NCBI RefSeq assembly: GCF_000247815.1
Contig: NC_021678.1
Coordinates: 26,769,062-26,833,061, forward strand
Length of the DNA: 64,000 bases
Direction: 5' to 3'
Source of the DNA: Ficedula albicollis
Lineage: Eukaryota > Chordata > Aves > Passeriformes > Muscicapidae
Positions within the stretch are counted from its first letter, which is position 1. Each line of letters starts with the position of its first letter. The notes beneath the pieces were generated by a model, which did no database searches, had not been told where the DNA came from, and worked only from the letters and a program-made list of their open reading frames with translations. A program made the translations under genes and the position numbers. Positions 37,004-48,661 of the stretch are shown here, one piece after another.

Positions 37004-40000
37004 GTGAGGGGTTTTTTTGACTACACAAGAGCTCTCCTGAGCTTTCCCATGCTGGGAGGGAAGGTGGGAGGGAGGAGATCCGGCTTCCTCCTGTCCAAGC
37101 GCCAGCCCCGTGGGCCTGCCTAGCACTGCTGGGAATATCCAGGGGCATTATGCAATTTGCAGAGGCGGTTTTTCATGCAGCCTGGCAAGGCAGCGTCTGA
37201 TAATAGCTCTCCCTTTGTTTGTAGCACACAATCGAGCTCATGATCTTCTCTCCAGTGCAGGCAGCCCACGGTGTTATGTCCTGTACTGCTGTGATGATGA
37301 GAACAGAGTTGTGCACAGGACAGGGAGCCCTGCAGCGCTTTCATCAGTGAATCACTGCTCCAAGTGCACATTAGACACAAATCATTAATGGTCTAAGAGG
37401 ACTGGAATAATCTAGCTAGGCTCCTGGTGAAAGTGCGGATTGTCTCTTTTTCAGGAGGCATGGGAAACCCTTCTTAAATCTGTTTTTAAACTTTGAGTTT
37501 GACTTCTCAGTAATGCCACTGATTTAATTTTTCAAAGGTCACGGGAGAATTCTCTTCTGCTATCTCCAACGGGCATGACAAATGTTCCTGTTACAAAGCA
37601 ATGTGTTGTTCAACACAATGCTCTTAGCAATTACCTTGCCATAAAGGTATTTGCAGCAGGTACAGTAGATAAACCAGTTTGTTTCCTATTGTTTTTCAAA
37701 GAGGAAAAAATTGGGGTAATGCTGTAGCCATTTGGTGGTGAGTTTGAGGAATAAACATAATTTGATGAATTTGCTGAGTGTTTTAGTGGGTTGTAAAAGA
37801 TCCTTTAATAGATTTAAAAGTCTATTTATAGACTATCCCTTTTAGAGGTTGGAAAATGTATTCCATATATGTGGAGAACTTCTGCATTCTATGTTCTAAA
37901 TTCTACTATTTAAATTGCATCCAAATTTAAAGTTTTCCATAACATTAATTTAGTACCTTTTCTGAATGCTTCCTCTCATGTAGTCTTTTAGAGGATCCTG
38001 TATTATTTTCCCCAGTGTCATTCTGCCTCCTGCATGAGAGTCCTTTCACATTTTGGATGCAAATTCTCTTGTAACACGGTGGGCAAGGGAGTCAGCCATG
38101 CAAGAAATTAGAAGCAAAGAGTACAGTATGTTACTGAATGCAAATCTGGGTTTGTTTGGCAGGAGGGAAACCAACCCTGCACCACCAGCATCAGCATGCT
38201 GGCCTGTGGGTGAGAAGTGTCACTGCAAATCCGGTTAGACAAGTGTGCTCCTGCCTCCCTGACCTCTTCCACTTGGCAGTCTCCTCTCTGCATTTTTGTC
38301 TGAGAGGCTAATGTGGGAGTGAACAATGGGAACCAAACTGCCCCTCCAGCCTCAAGCTGGGCCCAGCACATCCCAGTGCACATGCACTGGCTGATTGGCT
38401 GGGTGGGGAAAAAGAGATATTTCAAAGCTCTGGCATGTGGGTAAGCAGAGTCCAGTGCAATCAGCCAAGTGTTTTGTCACTAGCAGGAAATAAAAATGAG
38501 ACTAGGGAGACACAGCCACATTTGATGTAAAGGCTGTCTGTGGCTATGTAATGGGCAAATATTCATATTTGCTGCAGAAGAGGAAGCAGTATAACAACTC
38601 TCTGGCGTGAGTGTCCCAGGAGAACACCTATTTTCTTGGGGCTGGGGGCTGAGATGTAGCCCCTGGCTGGAGAGAGGACATCCATGCTGGATTTCCAGTT
38701 TCTGTTTGAAAATCTGGGTGACCTTTACTGCTCCAGCAATGTCTGAGCAAACAGAGCTCCCCACCCTGAACTTTGGTTCACGCACCACTAGTAAAAAGAA
38801 AGATACTGTAGTTAAAGCATCAAGAAATAGGTACAAAGGAGAAAAGTGTCTGTATCTCTGCCATCAAGTTCTTCTGCATTTTCTCAGGTTAATATACAGA
38901 ATCTAGCCCATAGGGCACCTTTTCTCCTACCTGTTTCATTGTGCTGTCTCTGGCTTTGCAATAACTGTTGTGTGGGGTAAACCATGACGTCTTTGTATTA
39001 TGTGCATTTGTGTCCAGCCTCAAAACGTTATTTCATTCCCTGAGGTGAATGCTGTTATCAGGAGAATGAAATGTCCCAGTCCCCTGGTAATTATTCATTA
39101 GGTAAGATCTAATGTGTGCGTGCACTGGCAGTCACCAGTGGATCCCACAGGAGAGGTGTGTGAGCCAAGCTTATGTCAGCTTTAGGGTAAGGATGAATGA
39201 GCAACTGGTGTAAAAATAACAAAACTAGAAGATCAGGAGCAGTTTGCCCAAAACTTAAGCCAAAACCTTTTCTTTTTATCTCAAGACCATACTTGCCTTT
39301 CAGATCAGATGACTGGGAAGACTCAAGGTCGATATGCACCCACATCTAGAATAAATCATAGAGCTGCACTGAGGCAAAGCAAAGTTTGGGATCACAAACC
39401 TGTGACTGTTCTATCCACACTTCTTTAGGTCTGAAAGATGCTTTAACTTCTTGCCTTTTTTTATACCCTTGTTCCCCATCTGACACCAAGATTTCTCTTT
39501 TCCTGTTCAGAAGACTGCCTCTGCAGTATTTACTGCCTGAAAAAGAATTGTTTGCAGCCTTAGTTGCATGAGTTTTGCACAGAGAATATCTGTCAGTGGA
39601 TATAGGCACAAGCTAAGGAAAAGCACACAAAACCAAAAAAATCAAGTAAGTGAAAATATACTAATTGGCTGGCAGTTAAGAGTGGGGGATAGATGAGACA
39701 CAAATCTCAGACAAAATCCTGTTCCTCTGTGTGGACTCCCAGAGGAGAGGCCTATGACTGGACTGGTTGATGTAGGAACTTGACACTGGTGGGATAGGCT
39801 GGACTTTGAGGCTTATTTAAAGTTAGTGCAATAGAGTACAGGTGCTTGGGAGTTGTGGAGATCAAACCTTTTCTTGCATGCTCCAGCAGTGAGGATGTAC
39901 CAAAGAGAAGAGCACTGTTGACATTACAGCTCTTGTGCTCTGGAGATTCTGCCTGTTTGGCTTTTCTTTTCTGCTGTCTTCTGTTCTATCTGTCTGTTAT

Positions 40001-43000
40001 TCACCCTCAAAATTACATAATATATCACCAGCTAGAGCTGCATCTGCCTTTTTAATGGATGGCTCATTATCTAGGGAGGGAAACAGAGAGGGCAAAAGCT
40101 TTTATGTGCCAATAGCACTGCTCAGATGTTCATGTGCATTACAGGAGAAGAAAAGGGTGTAACACGTCTGTCCTAATTTATAGCCAGATGGGCTGAAGGA
40201 GTCAAGGTGTAATGAAGGTCAGCATAGCTGGGAATGGGGTGGAAGCAGTGGAAGTTACTCTCTTGACATAAAAGCAATTAATTTTCCAACAAAGTCCCTC
40301 TCTCATGCAGCAGAACACAGTGAGGCAGTCCTCTCTATATTTAACAGTACTCCCACGGCTTTGATCTTTTCCATTTTCTGGAGATGTAAGCTTGCAAAGA
40401 GGGTCTGGCCTCATCTGGGATGATGTATTGGGCCATGTGGTGCTGGCCTTGCAGAGCAGCGTGGGCACGCCTGCTGTTCCCTGTCCTGCATCATTCTGGA
40501 AAGATCTCCAAACCCTCTGGTTACTGCAGTAAAGGCAGTGTGCTGCTGCTCTGCCCAGGTACCCTGCCTGCCTGGAAATGCCATGACATCACTTCTTCTC
40601 ATTAACAGCAGGTTTTGCCCGCTTCCAGTCACACAGATGATATTTCGCTATGAATGAAAACAAAAAGGCAAATGAGAGGGAACAAAGTCTCCTACCAAAA
40701 CTCCATCTCCATGGACCTTAAATTGTGGAACTGTATAACTGTATGGGATTGCAAAGCAATCCTTTAGCACTGCATACTCTTCAGTGTCAGATATATCCTA
40801 ATCCAATCAGTAGATTATGGCAATCAAATGTAGGTTTTTCTTTTATTGATTGTTAAAATAAACACTTGTTTTGAGCTGTGTTGGCATCAGGTATCAGGCC
40901 CAGTTTCAGTAGAGCTTGTGGCAGATATTTTCTGATTGAACATATGGTGGGGGGGTTTTGTGCTGCCTGTGCTGGCAGGAGACCAGAATGTTGCTTTGGG
41001 TTCCCCCAGACATAAAAAAATCCATGAAGTTTTGCAGCCGTATTTTCATTTCATTTCACTGTCTGACTAACCTTCTTCTTACTTGATTTTCTTTTATTTC
41101 CTCTATATGTTTCCCACACAGAAAGTCAATGATTCCAAGTTGCATTTTGAATAAGTTTTAAGATTAACTTCTCCATTTTTATAAGGCGACCCTGGGTTTT
41201 GGTAATAAAGTGTGCTGGGATTGTGGGTAGAGAGAAAAAGAAGATTCCTCAGTGTGGGTGAGTGCTGATGACTCTAACAAAGTCAGAGAGTAATATGCTA
41301 TTCTGCTGACTTTTGCCTTGTTTAATTACCTTCTGAATCCCAAGAAGCTGAACCGTGCCTCACCAGCTCATTATGTCCCCTGGGTTTTCTCTCCCCAGCA
41401 AATAGGTGCTTTCCCTGCAGTCTCTGGAGGCTCTTTGTTGCTGTTCTGATACATCGAATGTGTTTGTTTTGCACATTGATGTTTGTGTTTTCCGCACTGC
41501 TTGTGTTTTCCAATTCCTCGGAGCACTGAGGATGCTGCTGAATTGCCAGAATCATGGTAGGATGCTGACTTGAGATTACTGTCAATGGCCTCATTATGTT
41601 AACAAAGGATATTTTAAGAAATACAAAAGATGTGGTATTTACTTTCTTGGGAGAGGAAGGGGGAGAGAGAGGGAGAATGTGTGTGTATGAATGGAGTTAC
41701 ACTGCAAGTCTCCCCACTCTTCAGCTGGAAATGACTGCCAGCCTCTCTCCACGTTGTAGTCAGAGTAACAGTGGCTTTTGATTTGTATTTTGGGGCTGCT
41801 CTCAGTGTTCTTGGCTCACCCGTGCGTGCGAGGCAATTACTCTTCCTCCTGAAGAGCTCCTCACCTCTGTGGCACATCTGAAACAGGCACAGCCTTCACA
41901 GACACAGCAGTGGGCCTGCAGCATCTTTGTGCAGCTGCAAGTCAGAGCTGCTGTGGTCTCATTCCCTCCTTCCAGCCAGCACTAGCATTGTTGTGGCTGG
42001 AAAATTAGTCACTTTGGGAAACTGAGCTGGGAGAGAAGTAATGCTGTGAGGAAAAAAGTAATTAATTCCCTGTCCACTTCCCTTCTGGAGGAATACAGCT
42101 AGGTGTGGCCAGAGCTAGGGGGGAGTTGGAACCTTAGTCTGCTCTGCCCCCTCCAGAAATTCTTGAGGGAGAATATCAAAGGGAAGGATATTGACTGCAA
42201 ATCTTCTGTCTTTAATGAAATGGAGACTTGTGCAGGCCCGTATCTCTGAATCAAAGGGAGCAAGCTCTTTCCCTTCCTCCCTGTTGTCAGGCCATCAGAA
42301 GGTAGTTGGCATATCCCTTATTAAAGGAAATGCGGTCCTTCCCTTAAGCTTGTCTGCTCGGTGGTGTTCTGTAAACACAGATCAGTAAGGTGTCGCAAAT
42401 CCTATCCTATTACCGGTATTCAACAGCAAAGGAAACGCCATCAAGCTTAACATATTATCATTTCATGAATTAACAATTAAGGACCTAGATAAGAATAATT
42501 ACTTCCAAGGTGACTCTTTACAATTGTCTCTTTATAATAGAGTTTGTAACCAGCCCACTGTGGCTTTGTCACCAGGAGAAATCACAGACAATTTAACAGT
42601 TGGATAGAAAAGGTTTATTTAACAGGCCTTTTGCTCCTTCCCTTATAGTTCCCTTAAGAGAAAAAAAATCCCTAGGAAAACGCACATCCAACTGATAGTG
42701 AACTTGAAAATGAACCGTCTAGAACTGGGGTATTTATTTTATTTCTGTTGCACCAAGTAAAAATATTTTAGGCGTCATGTTCTTTCAAAGCCTCTGAGGG
42801 GATGAAATGTAGCAATATTGCAACAGAAAAGATCTGCACATGCTGGATAGAGTGACCAGACCTTGGACAGCTTTTTTTTTCCATACAAAATGCTGAGACA
42901 AGAGGAAGAAAGGGGACTGTGAATTCTACTACAGAATTCACAAAACACCAACTGCATATTTATTTATTTGTTTATCTGCCTTACATCTAGCTGAAAGGGA

Positions 43001-43447
43001 CCAACCTAGGTCCAAAAGAAACGCTGGCTCCCAGCTGATGGGCAGACTGTAAAGCAAAACCCAGCATGACACAAAGAATAGGATACAGATGGATGGGATT
43101 TCCCAGAGGAGATGTCACTGCCTAAGAAAGAGCCCTGTTACTCCTGCTCAGGCAAAATGCTGAAGTTAGTGTGAGAAGAAGGAGACAGACTCTCTGGTGT
43201 GCTATGGGCTGTGTACCTCAACCACAGCTTGACCAGAAAGGCTACATTAATTCTATGGCTGCTCCTGGGCTTCCAGTATATAGACCAGGACGCATTATCT
43301 TTAGATGTACATGCTAAAATTATCTCACATGAGAAACTAATTTCTTTTTTCTTTCCCAAGACAGCATTCAGGGAAGTTGATTTGTAGTCACTGTGCTTGG
43401 GAGTCAAAGTTAAAGCAATAAACCGCCTTGAGCTACACCCTTCATAA

Positions 43448-43920
43448 CCAACAACAAAAGCTGAGATTTCAGGGTGATTGTTTTCAATAGGTGGCCTGTT
43501 CTGAATTTTGGGACTTTTTACTGCCCACATTTTTCAGTCTGAGGAGTAGAAACCTGTGCTTTTACTTTTGGTATTAATTCCTAAGGGTGTCAGCTCTTGC
43601 TTCAACTCCTGAGAAGATAGGCTTTCTGGAAGACAACAACAACAAAAGCTGAGATTTCAGGGTGGTTGTTTTCGATAGGTGGCCTGTTCTGAATTTTGGG
43701 GCTTTTTACTGCCCACATTTTTCAGTCTGAGGACCAACAACAAAAGCTGAGATTTCAGGGTGATTGTTTTCAATAGGTGGCCTGTTCTGAATTTTGGGAC
43801 TTTTTACTGCCCACATTTTTCAGTCTGAGGAGTAGAAACCTGTGCTTTTACTTTTGGTATTAATTCCTAAGGGTGTCAGCTCTTGCTTCAACTCCTGAGA
43901 AGATAGGCTTTCTGGAAGAC
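43448..43920. repeat. Three-copy tandem array, long-short-long (187/99/187 bp)
   Basis: The outer copies, 43448-43634 and 43734-43920, are 187 bp each and identical by eye, starting CCAACAACAAAAGCTGAG and ending TTTCTGGAAGAC. Between them, 43635-43733 is a shortened copy matching only the first half of the unit, with several A-to-G differences (GGTGGTTG, TTCGATAG, TTGGGGCT). Identical outer copies flanking a diverged inner copy are hard to explain by one simple duplication. They suggest sequential duplication, gene conversion or an assembly artefact. Confidence 0.96.
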
Positions 43921-44262
43921 ACCTTATATCACAAGATCTGTGGTGGAAGCCTCGTTTAAGCTTCTGAATTTTAATGCAAAAGCCCACAGTAGTTAGTGCA
44001 ACTCCCTTGCAATCCTTTCCCATTTTCTAATGCGCTCTTGTCTGCTCCCTAGTTACAAAATCACAAAGCAGTTCACATTTCTGAAATATCAGCAAACCCT
44101 CCCCTCCAAAACTGAAAATGTTTTGAATATTAAAATAGGGTTGAGATTTTCCAGGTTTGTCTGGGAGATCAGAATGACTCGTCCTCACTATGATGAGAAG
44201 AGACTGTATTGCTACAGTGCCTGGACAGCTCTGCTTGGGACATCATAACTAGGACTTAGTCT

Positions 44263-44516
44263 GTCATAGGCTGAGAAGGGGCAGCAGCAGAAGACTTGTG
44301 CTGTGAATGAACATAGAGAAATCAGAGATAGTCTTAGGCTGAGAAGGGGCAGCAGCAGAATACTTGTGCTGTGAATGAACATAGAGAAATTAGAGATCTC
44401 CTGAGCTGGTCTTCTGTGGGTGCGTCATAGGCTGAGAAGGGGCAGCAGCAGAAGACTTGTGCTGTGAATGAACATAGAGAAATCAGAGATCTCCTGAGCT
44501 GGTCTTCTGTGGGTGC
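44263..44516. repeat. Three-copy tandem array, short-long-long (68/93/93 bp)
   Basis: Copies start at 44263, 44331 and 44424 with GTCATAGG or GTCTTAGGCTGAGAAGGGGC. The second and third are about 93 bp and extend through CTGAGCTGGTCTTCTGTGGG. The first stops after AATCAGAGAT. The differences are few: CAT/CTT, AGAAGAC/AGAATAC and AATCAG/AATTAG. Copies 1 and 3 agree with each other against copy 2, the same pattern as the array about 340 bp upstream. Confidence 0.95.
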
Positions 44517-46627
44517 CTGACTGCATCTTGCTCAACTCTAAGTCAATCACTGTAGTTAGCAGCTCTGCCTGAGACCATCTGTAGGACTGATCTATAACTG
44601 GGATTACTAATGCATTGGCAACATTTTTTTTTACTGCATTTTGACAGAGCATTTGCATAACATCATTCCCATGGTATGAGTTGTTTATCTCTAGATGAGG
44701 ATTAGCACAGCACTGTACCATGGTCTAGCATAGCTGAGTAAGTGGGTTAGTGTAATCCTCCTGAGGATTTCTGTCCTGAAGGGATTCCTGGGAAGGCTTC
44801 ATGCTTGTACCAGGCTTTTAGATGATTTTTAATGAGATTTTTGAGGGGGCTTTGTGGAATTTTATGTGATGCAGTCTCTCACCAAGACATCTGGGCAGTA
44901 GCTGGGTCAGCAAAGGCCATTGCAGAGCTTAAAGATAATTAGTATCAGTGTATGAAGAAAACATTACTGAGACAACAGATGATCAAAGCATGACTCTGAC
45001 AAATGGGCATCAACAGAATTCAAACAGGGTCCTGCCTGGACAGTTGTATTTGCTGTTGATGTCTGGCACTTACAGATGTTGCTCCTCAACATATTCTTGT
45101 TTTGCATCAAAGCACTTGCAGAGCAGCAAACCGTGTGCACCACTGCCCTTCAGTAGGGGGATGAGCATGCTGCCAGGGCACTGTCCAGGCACTTGGAAAT
45201 CTGCATCCTAGTGTTCAGAGGAAAGAGCAAACTAAAGTTCCTCAAAGCCACAGTAATTTTTATCCTATGTTGTCTCTTCTTCTTTGCTATTAACTACTTG
45301 TTGAAATTCTCTGTTCTGAGTTATGTAGAAATTTGGTCCTAGTTATACATCTCAAGCGCAGAAAAAACATTTGAATTAAAGTTACTAAACAATGTTTTCC
45401 AGCAGGAAAAGAAAGCAAGCAATACCACTCTGTCTTAGTGGGACATTTCTAGACTAAGAAGGTCCTATACAACAACAACACAGAAGTTACAGTAGCTGCA
45501 ACAGGATCCTTCATGCTGAAGGAGATTTTAAGCAGTCCAGATACAAAGCATATCCTTGTGGCCCTGGCAAGGATGCAGACTTCTCTCCCACACACCTCAG
45601 TCACTCATGAAAAGCCATGTTCTGGAATTTTAAAAGGCAAAAATATTAGAGCGACAGCAACAACAAACATAACATTCAGATGTTAAATGATTCCTAATGA
45701 TCTTATCAGTGAGTTGCATAATTAGGAAGAAGGAGAAAGAAGCACTCAACATTCTTCAGCACCTGGTCAGTTATTTTACTGTCAGTCATGAACCTTGACC
45801 TTTCTGAGAAACTTTCTGTTGCATTGAGACTTGTGAAAAATGTAGGTCCCCTTTTCTCACAGCACTGCAAACCTCCCTGAGGATCATCTCAAATTATTTA
45901 AGTCTGCTCCCAGTGTTTAAGATTTTCAGGCTGATTTGAGAGGTTTCCCCTCCCCATCCCTGCTCTAGCCATGGCCACGAACTTCCGTGTGCTGTTCCCC
46001 CCACACAGGGCAGACGCGGGTGGCCTGTGCTGTGACCCCAACTGCTGAAATCACCGGAAAGGTTTTTTAGGAAGTTACAAAAAGTAGCTTAACCTGAGTT
46101 TACATGGCCCTCCAGCGAGAGAAATAACCCAGCAAGCTAAAACAGACCATTTTCTGCTGGATTAATGAGATGAAGCAGGTCTTATGAGCCCCAAAACCAA
46201 TACAAAGAAGGCAATGGGAACTTCTCCCAGGAGCGAGAATGGGAACAGGGACAAGCAGGAATGGGAGGGGGAAGAGCATTTCACACTTTTGGCTGCAGCA
46301 GCTCCACCATGATGTGTCATTTCACCCTCTGTTGTGCCGTTGGGGTTGAAAATAGCCCTGCTAAAATAAACCAGGCTGTGGTTTGGGCTTGGGTGGATTT
46401 TAGTGTGCACGAACCTGGATCAGCTCCAGAACATGGTTCCACCACTCCTTGCACTTATTAATATGTAATTTTAATTTCTTATTTATGATTTTTGTTACTG
46501 CTCCCAGCCCACGATCCTTTATATATCATTGCAATATCTAAACACAGTTTGCCTCATGCCTGTAAGAGAGGGGAGTCCCTTTCACCCCATAGCTTGGGAA
46601 ATGAAGGCACAGACCAACTACTTTCAA
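44517..46627. other. Unique non-coding stretch
   Basis: No gene is recognised. A GC- and CpG-richer spot at about 45960-46060 contains GCCATGGCC in good Kozak context after a pyrimidine-rich CTCTAG, opening a frame of only 25 codons (45971-46048). I do not consider it a gene without further evidence. Confidence 0.45.
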
Positions 46628-46816
46628 AGTCAGTTTGGCATGCCCTCCATCCCTGGTGTGGATGCCCTGTCCCTGGAATTGCTCAAGGCCAGATTGGATG
46701 GGGGTCTTTGAGCAGCCTAGTCTAGTGGAAGGTGTCCCTTACCATGGCAGGAGACTTGGAACTAGAGAATCTTTAAGTTCCCTTTCAATCCAAACCATTC
46801 TAAGATTCTATGATTA
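46628..46816 (+). mobile_element. CR1 LINE fragment, 3' end
   Basis: The sequence matches the 3' untranslated end of avian CR1 non-LTR retrotransposons: CCCTCCATCCCTGG, AAGGCCAGATTGGATGGGG, CTAGTGGAAGGTGTCCC, ATGGCAGGAGACTTGGAACT and a tail TTCTAAGATTCTATGA. It is severely 5' truncated, which is usual for CR1, and keeps no coding sequence. Scattered differences from the typical sequence indicate an old inactive copy. It is one of two elements that point to a bird host. The exact 5' boundary is uncertain by tens of bases. Confidence 0.9.
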
Positions 46817-47636
46817 ACTAAGGCCCTGGGTTTAGATCCTTTTTTGGCCATGGACAATCTTTGTTACCTCATGTGTGTGCCTTTGGTTTTAATCTGGTCT
46901 TAAGTGACTACCAATGGTTTAAGGTACCAGACTCTGACCAAGTTAATCTAAGTACCGAGGATCCCAGACAGTTTAGAGTAGCTTAGGGGCACTTTGGACA
47001 AAGCATCAGGTACCTTTTTGTGTTCTAGGAGGAAAAATTGTGGTCAGAAAACAAACTTTCTCCAGGAGCAGGGGAGAGGATGTGACTTCCAACCTGTCTG
47101 AGAACATATGCTTGGAAGAATGGCTGGTTAGGTGCAGTGCAAACTTTATTCTCCTCTTCCCACAAGTGTAAACTTCTTGGAGTTCATAAATGTTAGGAAG
47201 GAAAGATATCTCATTAATATACCAATTCTGTGTATGCAGAGAAAACTCAAGACCAACACTGAATGTGCAACTCTGGGGAGAGAAATTCCATTTATGCAGC
47301 AGAACAGGAGCTTGATTTTGGTTATGATTTCTCCCCACTGGCTGGTTCAGATAACTACATGACATATCAAATCAAGTAATCCTGCTTTGTGTAATATGTA
47401 AATTCATTGACAACCATCTCTTATGGCAAAGAAGATGCATACTGTGTGTATATATCTGTTAACTGTACTTTCTTAAGGGTGCAATCAGCAAGCTTTTAGT
47501 TAGCTGGTTCCCTTAACAGCCTCAGAGAAGGCTGTGCCTGCTTTCCTTCTCCCAGACCATGTACCCTGATCCTGGAAAGTGCTGTGCTCTTGTATCAGCA
47601 TGAAACAAGAAGGTAAGGTGAAAAATGTAAGGTCAA
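46817..47636. other. Unique non-coding stretch
   Basis: No recognised gene or repeat. The longest frame is 119 codons on the minus strand at 47006-47365, with no recognisable domain. Confidence 0.5.
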
Positions 47637-47803
47637 CCAAGCTCCACTTCCCCACAAACAGGCATCTTAAGTTATGAAGACAAAACCCCAGGGAAGAGAG
47701 GATGCCAAGAGAGAGGGGCGCCAAGCTCCACTTCCCCACAGACAGGCATCTTAAGTTATGAAGACAAAACTCCAGGGAAGAGAGGATGCCAAGAGAGAGG
47801 GGC
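47637..47803. repeat. Two-copy tandem duplication, 84-bp period
   Basis: Copies at 47637-47719 and 47721-47803 start CCAAGCTCCACTTCCCCACA and end AAGAGAGAGGGGC, with two transitions between them (CACAAACAGG/CACAGACAGG and AAACCCCAGG/AAACTCCAGG). A minus-strand frame passes through both copies (47500-47853) and has internal protein repetition, but no family is recognised. Confidence 0.95.
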
Positions 47804-48112
47804 AACAGGTGGAGCAAACATGGAACACATCCTGGCAAATCCATTTTGGACAAATATTAGCACTTCATCTGTAGCACATGGCAATGTATCACTGTTCTAG
47901 CTGCTGAGGCCTTGAACTGTCTTGTGAAACTTGTTCAAAACCCTAGAGGAGGATTTAGCTCCTCAAGCTCCCCAACCTGTTTCAGCAGGGGCTCATGGGC
48001 AGTCAGCAATTATTGGCAGGACAGGGTGATGACCTAATGCCTATGCTGGTTTGATTTAGGCCTTTTTTTAGGAACTGTTAGCAGTGTTTGCCTTTTTCCC
48101 TATAAAACACAA

Positions 48113-48237
48113 AATAAAGCTGCAAACCAACTCTCTCTCTCTCTCATACTCTTGTTCACACAATAAAGCTGCAAACCAACTCTCTCTCTCTCTCTCATAC
48201 TCTTGTTCACACACAGACACACACACACACACACACA
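48113..48237. repeat. 49-bp tandem duplication carrying (CT)n, followed by (CA)n
   Basis: The unit AATAAAGCTGCAAACCAA, then a CT run, then CATACTCTTGTTCACAC, occurs at 48113-48161 and 48162-48212. The CT run is one repeat longer in copy 2. A CA microsatellite (to about 48237) follows directly. Duplication of a block containing a microsatellite, ending in another microsatellite, suggests slippage or template switching within simple sequence. Confidence 0.94.
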
Positions 48238-48426
48238 TGATTGACTTGTTTGGCTCTTAGAGACTTATTCCAGGCACCTGCTTGCATAGCTGTGACACCT
48301 GAGGTGCCTTTGGGATTTCATGAACTGCAAAGGCATGTCTTGTACTGTGTGGCATCTTCAAAAATGCCTGTGCTAAGCAGAGGAAATGAAAAGCTAGAGA
48401 GTGGGTGGTGTTGGAAATGAACAGGC

Positions 48427-48495
48427 CAAGGGGAAGGGAAGGTACAGGGGAAGAGGAAAGGGAAGGGGAAGAGGAAAGGGAAGGGGAAGGGAAGA
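48427..48495 (+). repeat. GGGAAG-type purine-rich simple repeat
   Basis: An irregular run of GGGAA, GGGGAAG and AGGAAA words, almost entirely purine on the + strand. The block GGGGAAGAGGAAAGGGAA occurs twice in succession. It is the third purine-asymmetric simple tract in the window besides the GGAGA array and the GGA tract. Confidence 0.88.
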
Positions 48496-48639
48496 GCTTT
48501 TGGATGCCATTCAAGATAAGATGGCTGGATAGGGGCCCCATGGGAGTATGCCAGGAGATGGAAAGCAGAGCTGCTGACAGACTAGTAGTGCCGTGACAGG
48601 AAGCCAGTGCTATCTGTGAGCTTGGAGAAGGAAGTGTAA

Positions 48640-48661
48640 GGGTTAGGGTGAGGGTTAGGGG
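48640..48661 (+). repeat. Short telomere-like motif with G-quadruplex pattern
   Basis: Four G-runs of at least three bases are separated by exactly three bases: GGG TTA GGG TGA GGG TTA GGGG. This is three TTAGGG-type units with one degenerate spacer and fits the canonical intramolecular G-quadruplex pattern. It is too short to be a telomere and is a minimal interstitial telomere-like sequence. Confidence 0.85.

Larger units (their letters stand above)
34036..43447. other. Mostly unique non-coding stretch
   Basis: No gene is recognised. It includes a T-rich segment at about 35060-36160 (for example 33 T and 9 A in 35161-35220), a GGA tract at 36308-36352, and a splice-bounded candidate exon at 36899-37003. 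An AT-rich stretch at about 42430-42600, with TAATTA/ATTAAC words, resembles a conserved non-coding element in style. Open frames reach 157 codons (minus strand, 36653-37126) without recognisable domains. Confidence 0.45.

Noticed and set aside
43138..43530. Minus-strand frame of 130 codons overlapping the first 187-bp repeat unit
   Set aside because: No family is recognised; it runs from unique DNA into the repeat without any supporting signal.
43448..44516. Repeat arrays considered as CRISPR-like
   Set aside because: Units are long, abutting and without unique spacers of regular size, and the host is a vertebrate.
45971..46048. 25-codon frame starting in a good Kozak context after a pyrimidine-rich TAG
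   Set aside because: Too short, with no homology; such a frame is expected by chance. It could be revisited if RNA data show transcription.
48640..48661. TTAGGG-like motif considered as telomere
   Set aside because: Only about three imperfect units within unique sequence; at most an interstitial telomere-like trace.
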